Below are positions 26,759-38,757 of a stretch of 64,000 bases of DNA, piece by piece. Under the pieces are notes generated by a model. That model saw only the letters and a program-made list of their open reading frames with translations. It was not told the origin of the DNA and made no database searches. The translations under genes and the position numbers were made by a program. This stretch comes from Alteromonas sp. KC3 (lineage in GTDB: Bacteria > Pseudomonadota > Gammaproteobacteria > Enterobacterales > Alteromonadaceae). The DNA is taken from contig NZ_AP024235.1 in assembly GCF_016756315.1 (NCBI RefSeq), forward strand, positions 3,844,001 through 3,908,000, in the 5' to 3' direction. Every line of letters starts with the position of its first letter. Within the stretch, counting starts at the first letter, position 1.

Positions 26759-27762
26759 AGCGAAATAAGTCCTTTGTTTCCCAATAGGCGCACTTCTGGC
26801 TCTAAGGCGACCCCAAATTTTTCTTGTACGCTTGCTATGATATCTCTTGCCATTGTTAGAATATCGCTGCCCGTAGCGCCACCAATATTGGTCAGTACTA
26901 AAGGTTGTGTAGGGTGACACCTTACACCATTTAGCGTTTTTCCTTTAAACCCCGCTTTGTCGATAAGCCAAGCAGCGGGTACCTTAACTTTCATAGCATC
27001 GCTATTTTTGTCACTGACGTCAAAATGCGGTACAACCTCATAATCTTTTGCTATGTTCTCGAACTGCAAGCGACTAATAATAGGGTTTTTAAAGAAGCTT
27101 CCCGCATTGCCCAATTTAGCAGGGTCAGGCAATTTACTTTTTCTTATTTCAATTACCTTGTCATAAATCGCTTCTGGTGTCGGCGACGGCAATGTTTGTA
27201 GTTCACCATAAGTGGTTTCCAGATGAACCTTTTTGGGCAATTTGAAATTAACGTGAGTGATAAGTACTTTATTGGCTAAAGCGTTCTTAAATACGCTATC
27301 TCTGTAGCCAAATTCACACTGTTCATTGTTAATCTTTACTTGCTCTCCGGTTTCAAGAAGAACAGCCTCAACATTGTCAATAAATGCATTAACCTCACGT
27401 CCGTAAGCACCAATATTTTGAATAGGACAAGCCCCTACAGAACCAGGGATTAGTGCAAGGTTTTCGAGCCCATACCACTTTTCTTTCATGCACAGGCTTA
27501 CAAATTCATGCCAATTTTCACCAGCCCCTACTCTCAAAAAATGATATTCCTCAGTATCGTAGTGGTTAATACCTTTTATTTGATTTAATAAAATAGTGCC
27601 GTTGAAGTCATCAGCAAAAATAGTATTGCTGCCACCACCTAACAGATAAGTTGTTTTATTTTTATCATAGAGTGACAAGAAAGTTTGAACATCGGAGAAA
27701 CGCTCAATAGCGTTGCAAGAAGCATTAAGCCCGAAGGTACTGAAAGATTGTAGTGACGGCAT
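26755..27762 (-). CDS. murB: MurB, UDP-N-acetylenolpyruvoylglucosamine reductase (type I)
   Basis: 335 residues, normal for type I MurB such as that of E. coli. The FAD-binding part has TYLLGGGSNTIF and IPGSVGACPIQNIGAYG. The catalytic serine lies in KLGNAGSFFKNPI, and the C-terminal glutamate region in APEAxx-type strands near EPEVRLLG. It reduces the enolpyruvyl group to give UDP-MurNAc in peptidoglycan synthesis, in the cytoplasm. It starts the operon with birA (4-base overlap) and coaX. Confidence 0.96.
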   Translation of the reverse strand: MPSLQSFSTFGLNASCNAIERFSDVQTFLSLYDKNKTTYLLGGGSNTIFADDFNGTILLNQIKGINHYDTEEYHFLRVGAGENWHEFVSLCMKEKWYGLENLALIPGSVGACPIQNIGAYGREVNAFIDNVEAVLLETGEQVKINNEQCEFGYRDSVFKNALANKVLITHVNFKLPKKVHLETTYGELQTLPSPTPEAIYDKVIEIRKSKLPDPAKLGNAGSFFKNPIISRLQFENIAKDYEVVPHFDVSDKNSDAMKVKVPAAWLIDKAGFKGKTLNGVRCHPTQPLVLTNIGGATGSDILTMARDIIASVQEKFGVALEPEVRLLGNKGLISL

Positions 27763-27852
27763 ATCATTATACTTGCTGCGAACAATGCGCTAATGGTATG
27801 GGAAGCAAAGCGTAAATAAAAGCGTATTGGAGCAAATAAAACAACGCCCTAT

Positions 27853-29409
27853 TTAATTAGCTTTATAACCTATTCTGAAACCACCCCAGTGTTTACCGTA
27901 AACAAAAATTGGTGCCGAGAGATCATGCATAATTTCTCCAGTATCGCGTTTATAGGTCTGTAACAAAAATGCAGAGGTATTGCTTCCACATCGACTGCCC
28001 GTCGGATCATTAAACAATCGCTTAGTTCGGTTGTTGACCAGATCTGTCTGATAGTCTCCTGTTAGCGGCTGACTAAATTTTTTGTTGTGCGTAGGAAAAT
28101 ATCCATTCTTATCAACGGCGCCCGCATAAATTATAAATGTGTGCTCATCCAAAATAGGCTCTTGAATAGTGGGCAGTACAGAATCGGTGAACGTGTCAAA
28201 CGGTGTAGAGTGTTTTACTGGGTTTGTATTTGCTATGGGGGAGTAAGTAAAAGAAAACAATGCTTCTTGAGAGATTTCATTTTCTTCAATAGCCTTTTCA
28301 AACCGCTTACCTATTGCTTTAGCAGATGATACTGCTATATCGCGTACCATACTGTTTTTGTCGTTTACATCAAAATGTTCTAACAGTCTAAAAATATCCT
28401 CTGCTTGCTCACTCAACAGGAGGGCCTGACGCGATACATCAGATAAATCTGTATCTAAGTTTTCTGTAGTCGTCTGAAGTTCTGAAATATTCGCGCCTAT
28501 ACCCGAACTGTGCTCCGTATTTACTTCTACACGTTCTTGCATAGTATTTACGGCATCACGCGCTTGTGTAGAGAGTGAACCTGCGTGCGATATAGCTTTT
28601 TCACTTTCATCTAACAACGTGTTCATCTCATTACTAGAAGTCAGTACTGACTCCATAGTTTCTACTGCCGATTGACTACTAGTGTTCATATCGTGAAGTA
28701 AATTTTCTATACCTGATGTAGCGTCTGCTGTCTTCTTAGCTAGATCTCTCACCTCATCAGCAACTACCGCGAAACCGCGGCCCTGCTCTCCCGCTCGGGC
28801 CGCTTCAATAGCAGCATTTAGTGCTAACATGTTGGTTTGGTCAGCTAATTGATTAATAGTATTTGTGATAGTGCTAATACCTTCTGCCTTACTCTTCAGT
28901 TCGGTAAGCGCAACAGATGATTCATTAATATTAATTACCAGTTTTTGCTGTTGTGAAGATAACTCACCAAGAAGTTTTGTGCCTTGTTGTGTGTTTTCAT
29001 CAGATTCATTCATTGAGATAGACGCACCTTTAGCGAGTGTATCCAATTCCACGCCCGAGGATTCAATATGCTGAAGTCTAGATGACATTTCACTGATGCT
29101 AGTTACTTGAGCTCTGAGCGCACTTGACAATTGCTCAAGAAAAAAAGAAATAGAAGCCCCACCTATTGCTATTCTGCTAGCGGCATCACTGATGTTGTTC
29201 GCTTCTTTGGAATGTCTAACGTCTTCGCTACCGCGTTTGGTAACATGGGGAGAATCAGTGTGATTACCGTCACTCTTGTCTTTAGCAACATATGAGCCCA
29301 AGGCAACAGCTAAGAAGATGGTTACTACAGAAATGACCATGCTTGCTTCAAAATATATCAGCAATGCGGTTATTGTACCTATGCCTAGCGCTAACACTAA
29401 ATGTTTCAC
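27853..29409 (-). CDS. Methyl-accepting chemotaxis-like protein with C-terminal sensory domain
   Basis: 518 residues from a GTG start with GGGGTG six bases upstream. Two closely spaced membrane helices (about 3-40) with almost no periplasmic loop are followed by the MCP hairpin. Its tip motif is recognisable in [20 protein letters not shown] and [20 protein letters not shown], so coupling to CheA/CheW is expected. After the signalling domain there is an extra C-terminal part of about 150 residues ([15 protein letters not shown] to [12 protein letters not shown]). It contains [19 protein letters not shown], a pattern that recurs at the C-terminus of some proteobacterial chemoreceptors and is PAS/Cache-like in character. 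The ligand is unknown; with sensing after the signalling part, the stimulus is probably intracellular. Confidence 0.88.
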   Translation of the reverse strand: MKHLVLALGIGTITALLIYFEASMVISVVTIFLAVALGSYVAKDKSDGNHTDSPHVTKRGSEDVRHSKEANNISDAASRIAIGGASISFFLEQLSSALRAQVTSISEMSSRLQHIESSGVELDTLAKGASISMNESDENTQQGTKLLGELSSQQQKLVININESSVALTELKSKAEGISTITNTINQLADQTNMLALNAAIEAARAGEQGRGFAVVADEVRDLAKKTADATSGIENLLHDMNTSSQSAVETMESVLTSSNEMNTLLDESEKAISHAGSLSTQARDAVNTMQERVEVNTEHSSGIGANISELQTTTENLDTDLSDVSRQALLLSEQAEDIFRLLEHFDVNDKNSMVRDIAVSSAKAIGKRFEKAIEENEISQEALFSFTYSPIANTNPVKHSTPFDTFTDSVLPTIQEPILDEHTFIIYAGAVDKNGYFPTHNKKFSQPLTGDYQTDLVNNRTKRLFNDPTGSRCGSNTSAFLLQTYKRDTGEIMHDLSAPIFVYGKHWGGFRIGYKAN

Positions 29410-29541
29410 AAGTTACACCCCACATTTTGCTTAGATCAATTAACTGTAGTGTGCAGTGCATTATTTTTCTATAAGCGCTTGGTATTATGGGGGTAAGTAA
29501 AAGTAAACAATTTAAAACATTGTCAATGTGCAGAAAGCAAA

Positions 29542-29563
29542 AAACCCGCCGTAAGGCGGGTTT
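29542..29563 (-). terminator. Final terminator of the rRNA operon
   Basis: AAACCCGCC-GTAA-GGCGGGTTT; on the minus strand it follows the 5S-like RNA and continues into TTTTTTGCTTT. Confidence 0.9.
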
Positions 29564-29573
29564 CTTTAATTAG

Positions 29574-29745
29574 GACCTAGCAGTGTCCTACTCTCACCTG
29601 GGGGTGAAGAACGCTGCACCGCAGGTGCATGACGAATGCCTAATGGCATGCGGCAAGTGATGAACGGTCGAGCTCTGCGAGAAGCTCTTATAAAAGAAAC
29701 GGGAGCCCCCTTCGGGATGGCTGACCGCGGGAGTAGCACTATCGT
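29574..29745 (-). ncRNA. 5S-like structured RNA with a large internal replacement (variant or pseudo-5S)
   Basis: The last 32 bases (complement of 29568-29599) match the end of the true 5S gene plus flank (29878-29909) at 29 of 32 positions. The 5' part is not 5S but can still pair with this 3' end: RNA AUAGUG-CUACUC (from 29742 to 29731) pairs with GAGUAG-GA-CACUG over 11 bp with a 2-base bulge. Inside, GGGGG (29706-29710) can pair with CCCCC (29600-29604). The enclosed domain has hairpins GAGCT/AGCTC, ATGCC-ATTA-GGCAT and GCACC-TGC-GGTGC. The unit has its own terminator. It could be a degenerate second 5S gene or a separate RNA that borrowed the 5S 3' end. A 66-codon frame across it is most likely meaningless. 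Confidence 0.6.
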
Positions 29746-29779
29746 GCAAAATCATGATACACAGTATCGTGACTTTTGC
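29746..29779 (-). other. Long hairpin before the 5S-like RNA
   Basis: On the minus strand GCAAAA, TCA and GATAC pair with GTATC, TGA and TTTTGC around a TGT loop (6+3+5 bp with one bulge and one mismatch). It joins directly to the 5' side of the 5S-like element and may be a processing site or part of its structure. Confidence 0.5.
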
Positions 29780-29848
29780 GCAAGGAGGACGCACAGTACG
29801 CTCAGTTGTTGGCTACTTTGTTCATACTTTTGAACATACACAAAAAAA

Positions 29849-29875
29849 GCCCTTGTCTAACGACAAGGGCTTTTT
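29849..29875 (-). terminator. Terminator between 5S and the 5S-like RNA
   Basis: GCCCTTGTC-TAAC-GACAAGGGC, a perfect 9-bp stem; on the minus strand it is followed by TTTTTTT. It lies about 10 bases after the 5S gene, so the following 5S-like RNA needs readthrough or a separate promoter. Confidence 0.9.
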
Positions 29876-29884
29876 GGAATTGGG

Positions 29885-30001
29885 ACCTGGCAGTGTCCTA
29901 CTCTCACATGGGGAAGCCCCACACTACCATCGGCGCTAATACGTTTCACTTCTGAGTTCGGAATGGAGTCAGGTGGTACCGCATCGCTATGGCTGCCAGG
30001 A
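29885..30001 (-). rRNA. rrf: 5S ribosomal RNA
   Basis: About 117 bases. The ends CCTGGCAG and CTGCCAGG pair. The conserved CCGAACTCAGAAGTGAAACG and GGTAGTGTGGGG are present. The ends are placed by the terminal helix. Confidence 0.97.
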
Positions 30002-30136
30002 AAAACTGGTAACAATCTAGAAAACTGGATATCAATTCAATCAGTGAGTAACTGTCTTTTCACTCTACTTTCTGCTCATTTTTCAGAGCTTAGCTTGTCT
30101 ACAACACTCAAAAGCTTAAAGCTTCTTGGGCGTTGT

Positions 30137-33010
<2,874 letters not shown>

Positions 33011-33283
33011 ATACAACCCCAAACAGCCTTTTGACTTCTGCCTGAGTTATGTCGCATGAATGACAAGCTAATCGGAAGAATTGCCTTGCTATCAAATCAT
33101 CGATTGATAACAAGCAATTCAGTCAAGTAGAGTAAAAAGTCATCTTTCGATTTCTCAGTTACTCAATTTTGATTGATTACTATTAATATCAGCTTTCCAA
33201 ATTGTTAAAGAACATAAGTTTTGTTCAATAAAAACAAGACTATCTGTGTAGGCACTGCATCAAGGCGTCTTTCGACGTAATGG
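33011..33283 (-). other. 16S-23S spacer without tRNA genes, with boxA
   Basis: A 273-base spacer. It contains TGTTCTTTAACA (complement of 33203-33214), the antitermination boxA, followed by AATTTGGAAAGCTG as in many gammaproteobacteria. I find no tRNA-Ile, -Ala or -Glu cloverleaf. Several short palindromes, for example around ATCGATTGAT near 33100, probably belong to processing stems. Confidence 0.85.
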
Positions 33284-34816
<1,533 letters not shown>

Positions 34817-34888
34817 AATATATCGAAATATGAATCGTCGTTGTGACACTCTTAACGAGTGCCCACACAGATTGTCTTGTCTAAATTT

Positions 34889-34898
34889 TTAAAGAACA
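34889..34898 (-). promoter_or_regulatory. boxA in the rRNA leader
   Basis: The complement reads TGTTCTTTAA, followed downstream by AATCTGTGTGGGCACTCG (boxC-like). It lies between promoter P2 and 16S and is the expected site for Nus-factor antitermination. Confidence 0.75.
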
Positions 34899-34950
34899 TT
34901 CACTAGAAGCGTTGCTTCTTAGTGACTCACCCTGTTCGAGTGAGGTGCGC

Positions 34951-34978
34951 ATTATACGCTGGAAGTTTTCGTTGTCAA
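34951..34978 (-). promoter_or_regulatory. rRNA promoter P2
   Basis: On the minus strand perfect -35 TTGACA (complement of 34973-34978) and -10 TATAAT (complement of 34951-34956) with a 16-base spacer, followed by the G+C-rich discriminator GCGCACC. Confidence 0.92.
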
Positions 34979-35102
34979 CACTTTTTGAAAATTTATTTTC
35001 TGAAGCGTTTCTTCTAAACCCCCGTCTTTACTGGCCTATGTAGGTAGTAGAGACTTACTTCAGAAGGCTTGCTGTTTTGCTTTCCCCCCGAAGCGGATGC
35101 GC

Positions 35103-35130
35103 ATTTTAGGGAACTGAGCGCCCACGTCAA
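35103..35130 (-). promoter_or_regulatory. rRNA promoter P1
   Basis: On the minus strand -35 TTGACG (complement of 35125-35130) and -10 TAAAAT (complement of 35103-35108), spacer 16 bases, then GCGCATCC. The next 60 bases upstream are rich in A and T, as for an UP element (AAAATTTG-like at 35145 and further). P1 and P2 are about 150 bases apart. Confidence 0.85.
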
Positions 35131-35413
35131 CTTCTTTTTGAAAAAATTTGATAAAAGTGAACTAAACGACTAATTTTCGTTCAAATGTGATAATTAGTAG
35201 ACAATATGGACTAATTACTAATAGGATGGGAATTCAGATCCTATAAAGTAGTAGTCCTTAAAGTAGTATCTGAACCTGCCGTTATTATTAAAGGTTAGGT
35301 ATAAGAACATATATAAGAGTAAACAATCTGCTCTATTACTGATTCTCATATTGAACTACATAATACGTACAGGCGTCAGAAATTGACTACGCAATAATTA
35401 TAAAGGTGGGTTT

Positions 35414-36244
35414 ATGTTACGTACGCTTTCTTTGCTATCGGCCGCATTACTAACTGTAACAGTTAGCCAAACGGTAGTTGCGCAAGATATCAATAATGAA
35501 GTCCCTAGTTCTAGTTCAGAGACTAAAAGCCAACCACCAGCGTCTTCTTCTATCTCATCGGATGAAAACAGCCAGTTTCAAACTGCCTTTTTAAAACGAC
35601 AAGTTGACCAAACAATGTCTGTAGGAAGAGCAATTCGTTCAATTGCAGGCCATTATCCTGCAGAAGTTGTGTCTATCGTTGATATTGCACTTGATACCTA
35701 TCCAGATAAGTATCGCGAGATCATCTTCGCCGCAATTTCTGCGCAGCCAGCATCGACCGAGGAAATTGTACAGTTAGCAATTGAAAAGGAAGTAAGCAGT
35801 TGCCCGAATATTGTTCAGCTAGCAATAAAAGCTGAGCCTACCTATGTCGATTTTGTAGTACATGCCGCATCGGTATCAACACCAGAAGAGCTTGATGAAA
35901 TAGTAAGGGTAGCGGTGTTAACCCAACCGGATGCAGCAGACAGTATTGTGCAAACACTATCAAAAGAACATCCCAATAAAATTGTAGATATTATGACTAG
36001 TGCGCTTAATGCCGTTCCTTTCGTTGGTGAATATGTTGTAGACGCACTTTTAGCTGTATTCCCAAATGAAGCGGAAATGGTTGTTGAAACTGCAGTTCGC
36101 GAGTCATCTCAACAACGCGAACAAGTTATGCGTATATTAAACACCGCACAACATGCTGGCGTGTCTCATGACAAACTAGAGCAATATGCATTGTCTGCAG
36201 GCCTAAGTGAAGACGACTTAAAGATTGCGCTGGGTTCTAACTAA
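35414..36244 (+). CDS. Secreted alpha-helical repeat protein of unknown function
   Basis: 276 residues with AAAGGTGGG before the ATG. A signal peptide ends at VVAQ (about residue 24). Next comes a low-complexity Ser/Pro/Glu stretch (about 30-55: SSSSETK, PPASSSISS), then about ten tandem units of 15-18 residues, each beginning with Pro (YPAEVVSIVDIALDT, YPDKYREIIFAAISAQ, PDAADSIVQTLSKEH, PNKIVDIMTSALNAV, PFVGEYVVDALLAVF, PNEAEMVVETAVRES). The pattern P-x(3-4)-hV-x-x-Ah suggests short paired helices stacked into a solenoid. One Cys is in SSCPN. I know no named family. It stands alone, convergent with the TolC-type gene; a role in the periplasm or as a secreted scaffold is possible. Confidence 0.85.
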   Translation: MLRTLSLLSAALLTVTVSQTVVAQDINNEVPSSSSETKSQPPASSSISSDENSQFQTAFLKRQVDQTMSVGRAIRSIAGHYPAEVVSIVDIALDTYPDKYREIIFAAISAQPASTEEIVQLAIEKEVSSCPNIVQLAIKAEPTYVDFVVHAASVSTPEELDEIVRVAVLTQPDAADSIVQTLSKEHPNKIVDIMTSALNAVPFVGEYVVDALLAVFPNEAEMVVETAVRESSQQREQVMRILNTAQHAGVSHDKLEQYALSAGLSEDDLKIALGSN

Positions 36245-36268
36245 TCACATTCTTTAGTCTTATCCCCC

Positions 36269-37711
36269 CTACTTCATGCTGTATAACATAGCGGATTCTT
36301 TATACAGCATGAGCTCAGCCTTCAATAAATCTACACGCGCTTTTATCTCTTTAATTTGCGCCTTAATCTCGTTCTGAGCTCGTGCATTAAGCACGAACAT
36401 ATCACTATCGCCTGCATCAAAACGGGTGCGTTCAACTCTGGATAACGTTTTTGCTAAAGTTGCATTCTCACTTTGCAGCTCGACAATGTCTTTCGCTTGA
36501 GTCCAGTATACTAAGGCTTGCTCAAACCGCTGAGTGATTGCTTGCTGTGTTGATACCAGCTTATGCTGTAATTCCCTTTGCTTAGATTGCAATTGCGCAC
36601 GCTCTGCTTTCGCTTTTCTATTTCCTAGTGGATATGAAAATGAAAGGCCAAGTTTTGTCTCTGTCCCTTCTAGTGTTTCAGAACCTGAACCTATGTCTCT
36701 GGCTACTGAGGCCTTTAAATCCAGCTTTGGAAGTAGCGCGTTTTCTGCTAGCGCTGACTTATTTTCTACAACGGCTTGCTCCAGCTTCATAATATCAAGC
36801 TCAGGATGTTGCCTTAATGCATTTCTTAAGGTTATCAATTGGCCATTGCCAATCCAAAATGGCCACTGTATATCACTAGGAGGCGTTGTCTCATTGATAA
36901 CTAACATATCTCCCGTTGACGAACGCCAATAGAAAGAAAGCATTTGTGCATGCGCATCTCGTTTTTGCTTTAACTCAGCTAGCAAGAGCTTTTGTTGCAG
37001 TAGGTTAGCCTTAAACTCAGTTAGAATTATGCTGGCTAAGTCTCCCTTCTCAACACGCGTGACAAGTGCTTTTTCTCGCTCAGATGCCGTGGCTAATAAT
37101 TCTTTAACGGCACTAACTTGAAGTGCACTTTCATACCATGCAATGTATTCGACTATGCCTTTATAAATGAAGTCGTTGATTAAACTCGTCGCTAATGCCT
37201 GCCATTGTGACGTTGCAAGCCCTGCATTTCTAAGCTCGGTACGACGCTTATCTATTTCTCTGTTTTGCAAAAGCGAAATAGCCACACCAACACTTGCTTC
37301 ACCAGCAGATAAGGTTTCATACCCGCCTTCGTATGAAGGAAAGTCGCCGTCAGAGATACGGTACTCGCCAAAAACTGAGCCATTAAAATCTTCAATAGGA
37401 TTAGTAAAACGCTGAGTGAGATTGGTGCCATCGTAGTAACCGCTAACTCGACTATTGGTTTTTTGCTCGATAACGGGGTCAAAGTTACTTCTTGCAATTT
37501 CTAATTCAGCAGCAGCCTGATAATTTCCTTCATTGATAGCAAGCACATAAGGATGGTAATGCACCATGCTATCAATAAACGCACTAATAGATGGCGCTTC
37601 TCGTTTGGCTGTTGCTTGTGCATAAGACGGCGCTGTAAAAAGTGTAGCTAACGGTATCGCTATCACCGCCAACTTGAGTAACGCTTTCACTTTCACTACA
37701 TCCACTACCAT
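36269..37711 (-). CDS. TolC-family outer-membrane efflux protein
   Basis: 480 residues with a signal peptide ending at APSYAQA (about residue 33). The two OEP repeats are visible as long helical stretches (about 45-240 and 280-470) with strand segments such as GVAISLLQN and KLGLSFSYPLGNRKAKAER. It forms the outer-membrane channel of the tripartite exporter. The ATG overlaps the end of the HlyD-type gene by 7 bases and has GGAG upstream, so it is translated with it. It is the last gene of the ABC-HlyD-TolC operon. A perfect 11-bp inverted repeat (36275-36311) covers its last codons. Confidence 0.9.
   Translation of the reverse strand: MVVDVVKVKALLKLAVIAIPLATLFTAPSYAQATAKREAPSISAFIDSMVHYHPYVLAINEGNYQAAAELEIARSNFDPVIEQKTNSRVSGYYDGTNLTQRFTNPIEDFNGSVFGEYRISDGDFPSYEGGYETLSAGEASVGVAISLLQNREIDKRRTELRNAGLATSQWQALATSLINDFIYKGIVEYIAWYESALQVSAVKELLATASEREKALVTRVEKGDLASIILTEFKANLLQQKLLLAELKQKRDAHAQMLSFYWRSSTGDMLVINETTPPSDIQWPFWIGNGQLITLRNALRQHPELDIMKLEQAVVENKSALAENALLPKLDLKASVARDIGSGSETLEGTETKLGLSFSYPLGNRKAKAERAQLQSKQRELQHKLVSTQQAITQRFEQALVYWTQAKDIVELQSENATLAKTLSRVERTRFDAGDSDMFVLNARAQNEIKAQIKEIKARVDLLKAELMLYKESAMLYSMK
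36275..36311. repeat. 11-bp inverted repeat in the 3' end of the TolC-type gene
   Basis: CATGCTGTATA (36275-36285) and TATACAGCATG (36301-36311) pair perfectly over 15 bases, spanning the last codons of the gene and facing the convergent helical-repeat gene. There is no T-run; it may protect the mRNA 3' ends. Confidence 0.5.
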
Positions 37712-38757
37712 GTAGAGGCTCCTGCACTAGCACCGCTATCGGTAGTGGGTTCAGATGTTGGGCGAGGCGGGAAATTGTTGAGCTGACGCCACATTTCGTA
37801 ACCTAACCTCACTTCCTCTAACAGTACCCACGCTTTTACGCGGCTGCCCAAGCGCGCAGAACTTTCCGCAGGCCACGGTGTATCGTTGTCGTCTGGCTTA
37901 ATCCATACGTTAAAATCACCCATGGCGTTGGCAACAGGCTCTACATAAACCACTTCACCACCGAAGGTGCCTATAGCACTGCCTGGCCAACCGCTAAATT
38001 GAAATACAGGCCAACCTTCAAACTGTAAGCGCGCTTTCGCACCTGGTTTTACCAAAGGCGCATCGAGCCCTCTTACAGTTACTCTTACACTACGCTTAGC
38101 GTCTGCGGGAATAAACTGCCCTAGAATGTCGCCAGATTTCACGAATGTAGACACACCACCTGATAACAAACGCACAACGGTTCCATCAACCGGCGCAAAC
38201 TTAGTTTGGGTAGACTGGCGCGATAACGTCATACTGACTTCGTTAATATCTGATACAGAGGCAGCGGCTTTTGCCCTTAGCTCTTGTACTTTAATCTCAG
38301 CTTTTTCGACTTCTTTGCGAGATACCAAACCTTGCTCTTCTAGCGCGATCTGTCGCGCTAAGTTGTTCTCTGCATTCCTTACTGCTGTTTCATTAGCCTC
38401 GCGCTTCAAGTTAGCGGCAGAAAGCTGCGACTGTAATTTATCTAAACGCTGAGCATCAATATCGATGAGCGTCACAATAGGGTCGCCTTCTTTGACTTGC
38501 TGGCCTTCTCTTACATGCCATTGCTTAACCTGTCCGTCTACAAGCGCATTGATGGGCTGAGTGCGATCCTTAGGGTCTAACGAGTCCACCATCCCAGTAC
38601 CGTAGGCGGTTTGGATCCAAGGCGTAAAATATAAAATCAAACATGCAGCAATCACTAAAAAGACAATTATGCCACTTACCACTCGGTGGAACTTTGGCAC
38701 TTTAAGCGCAGGCAATGTATCGATGTTATCTAGAAAGCGACGTTCGGCATTGTTCAT
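37705..38757 (-). CDS. HlyD-family membrane-fusion protein
   Basis: 350 residues. One N-terminal membrane helix (about 26-46, VVSGIIVFLVIAACLILYF) anchors it. The biotinyl-lipoyl halves (INALVDGQVKQWHVREGQQV and FAPVDGTVVRLLSGG) flank a helical hairpin (about 110-190), and a beta-barrel part (VRVTVRGLDAPLVKPGAKA) follows. This is the periplasmic adaptor linking the ABC protein to the TolC channel. The stop lies inside the TolC-type gene and its own start is 1 base after the ABC gene's stop, so the three are a tight operon. The tail is Pro/Ser/Thr-rich. The cargo is unknown. Confidence 0.9.
   Translation of the reverse strand: MNNAERRFLDNIDTLPALKVPKFHRVVSGIIVFLVIAACLILYFTPWIQTAYGTGMVDSLDPKDRTQPINALVDGQVKQWHVREGQQVKEGDPIVTLIDIDAQRLDKLQSQLSAANLKREANETAVRNAENNLARQIALEEQGLVSRKEVEKAEIKVQELRAKAAASVSDINEVSMTLSRQSTQTKFAPVDGTVVRLLSGGVSTFVKSGDILGQFIPADAKRSVRVTVRGLDAPLVKPGAKARLQFEGWPVFQFSGWPGSAIGTFGGEVVYVEPVANAMGDFNVWIKPDDNDTPWPAESSARLGSRVKAWVLLEEVRLGYEMWRQLNNFPPRPTSEPTTDSGASAGASTW

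Noticed and set aside
26759..26920. N-terminal extension of birA by 54 codons
   Set aside because: It lies within murB; the ATGA overlap at 26755-26758 and the HTH start show the true beginning.
29594..29833. Frames on both strands over the 5S-like element
   Set aside because: They overlap a structured RNA and terminators, have no ribosome site, and the composition follows RNA stems.
33011..33283. Spacer tRNA genes between 16S and 23S
   Set aside because: I found no cloverleaf or tRNA-like stem; only boxA and short palindromes.
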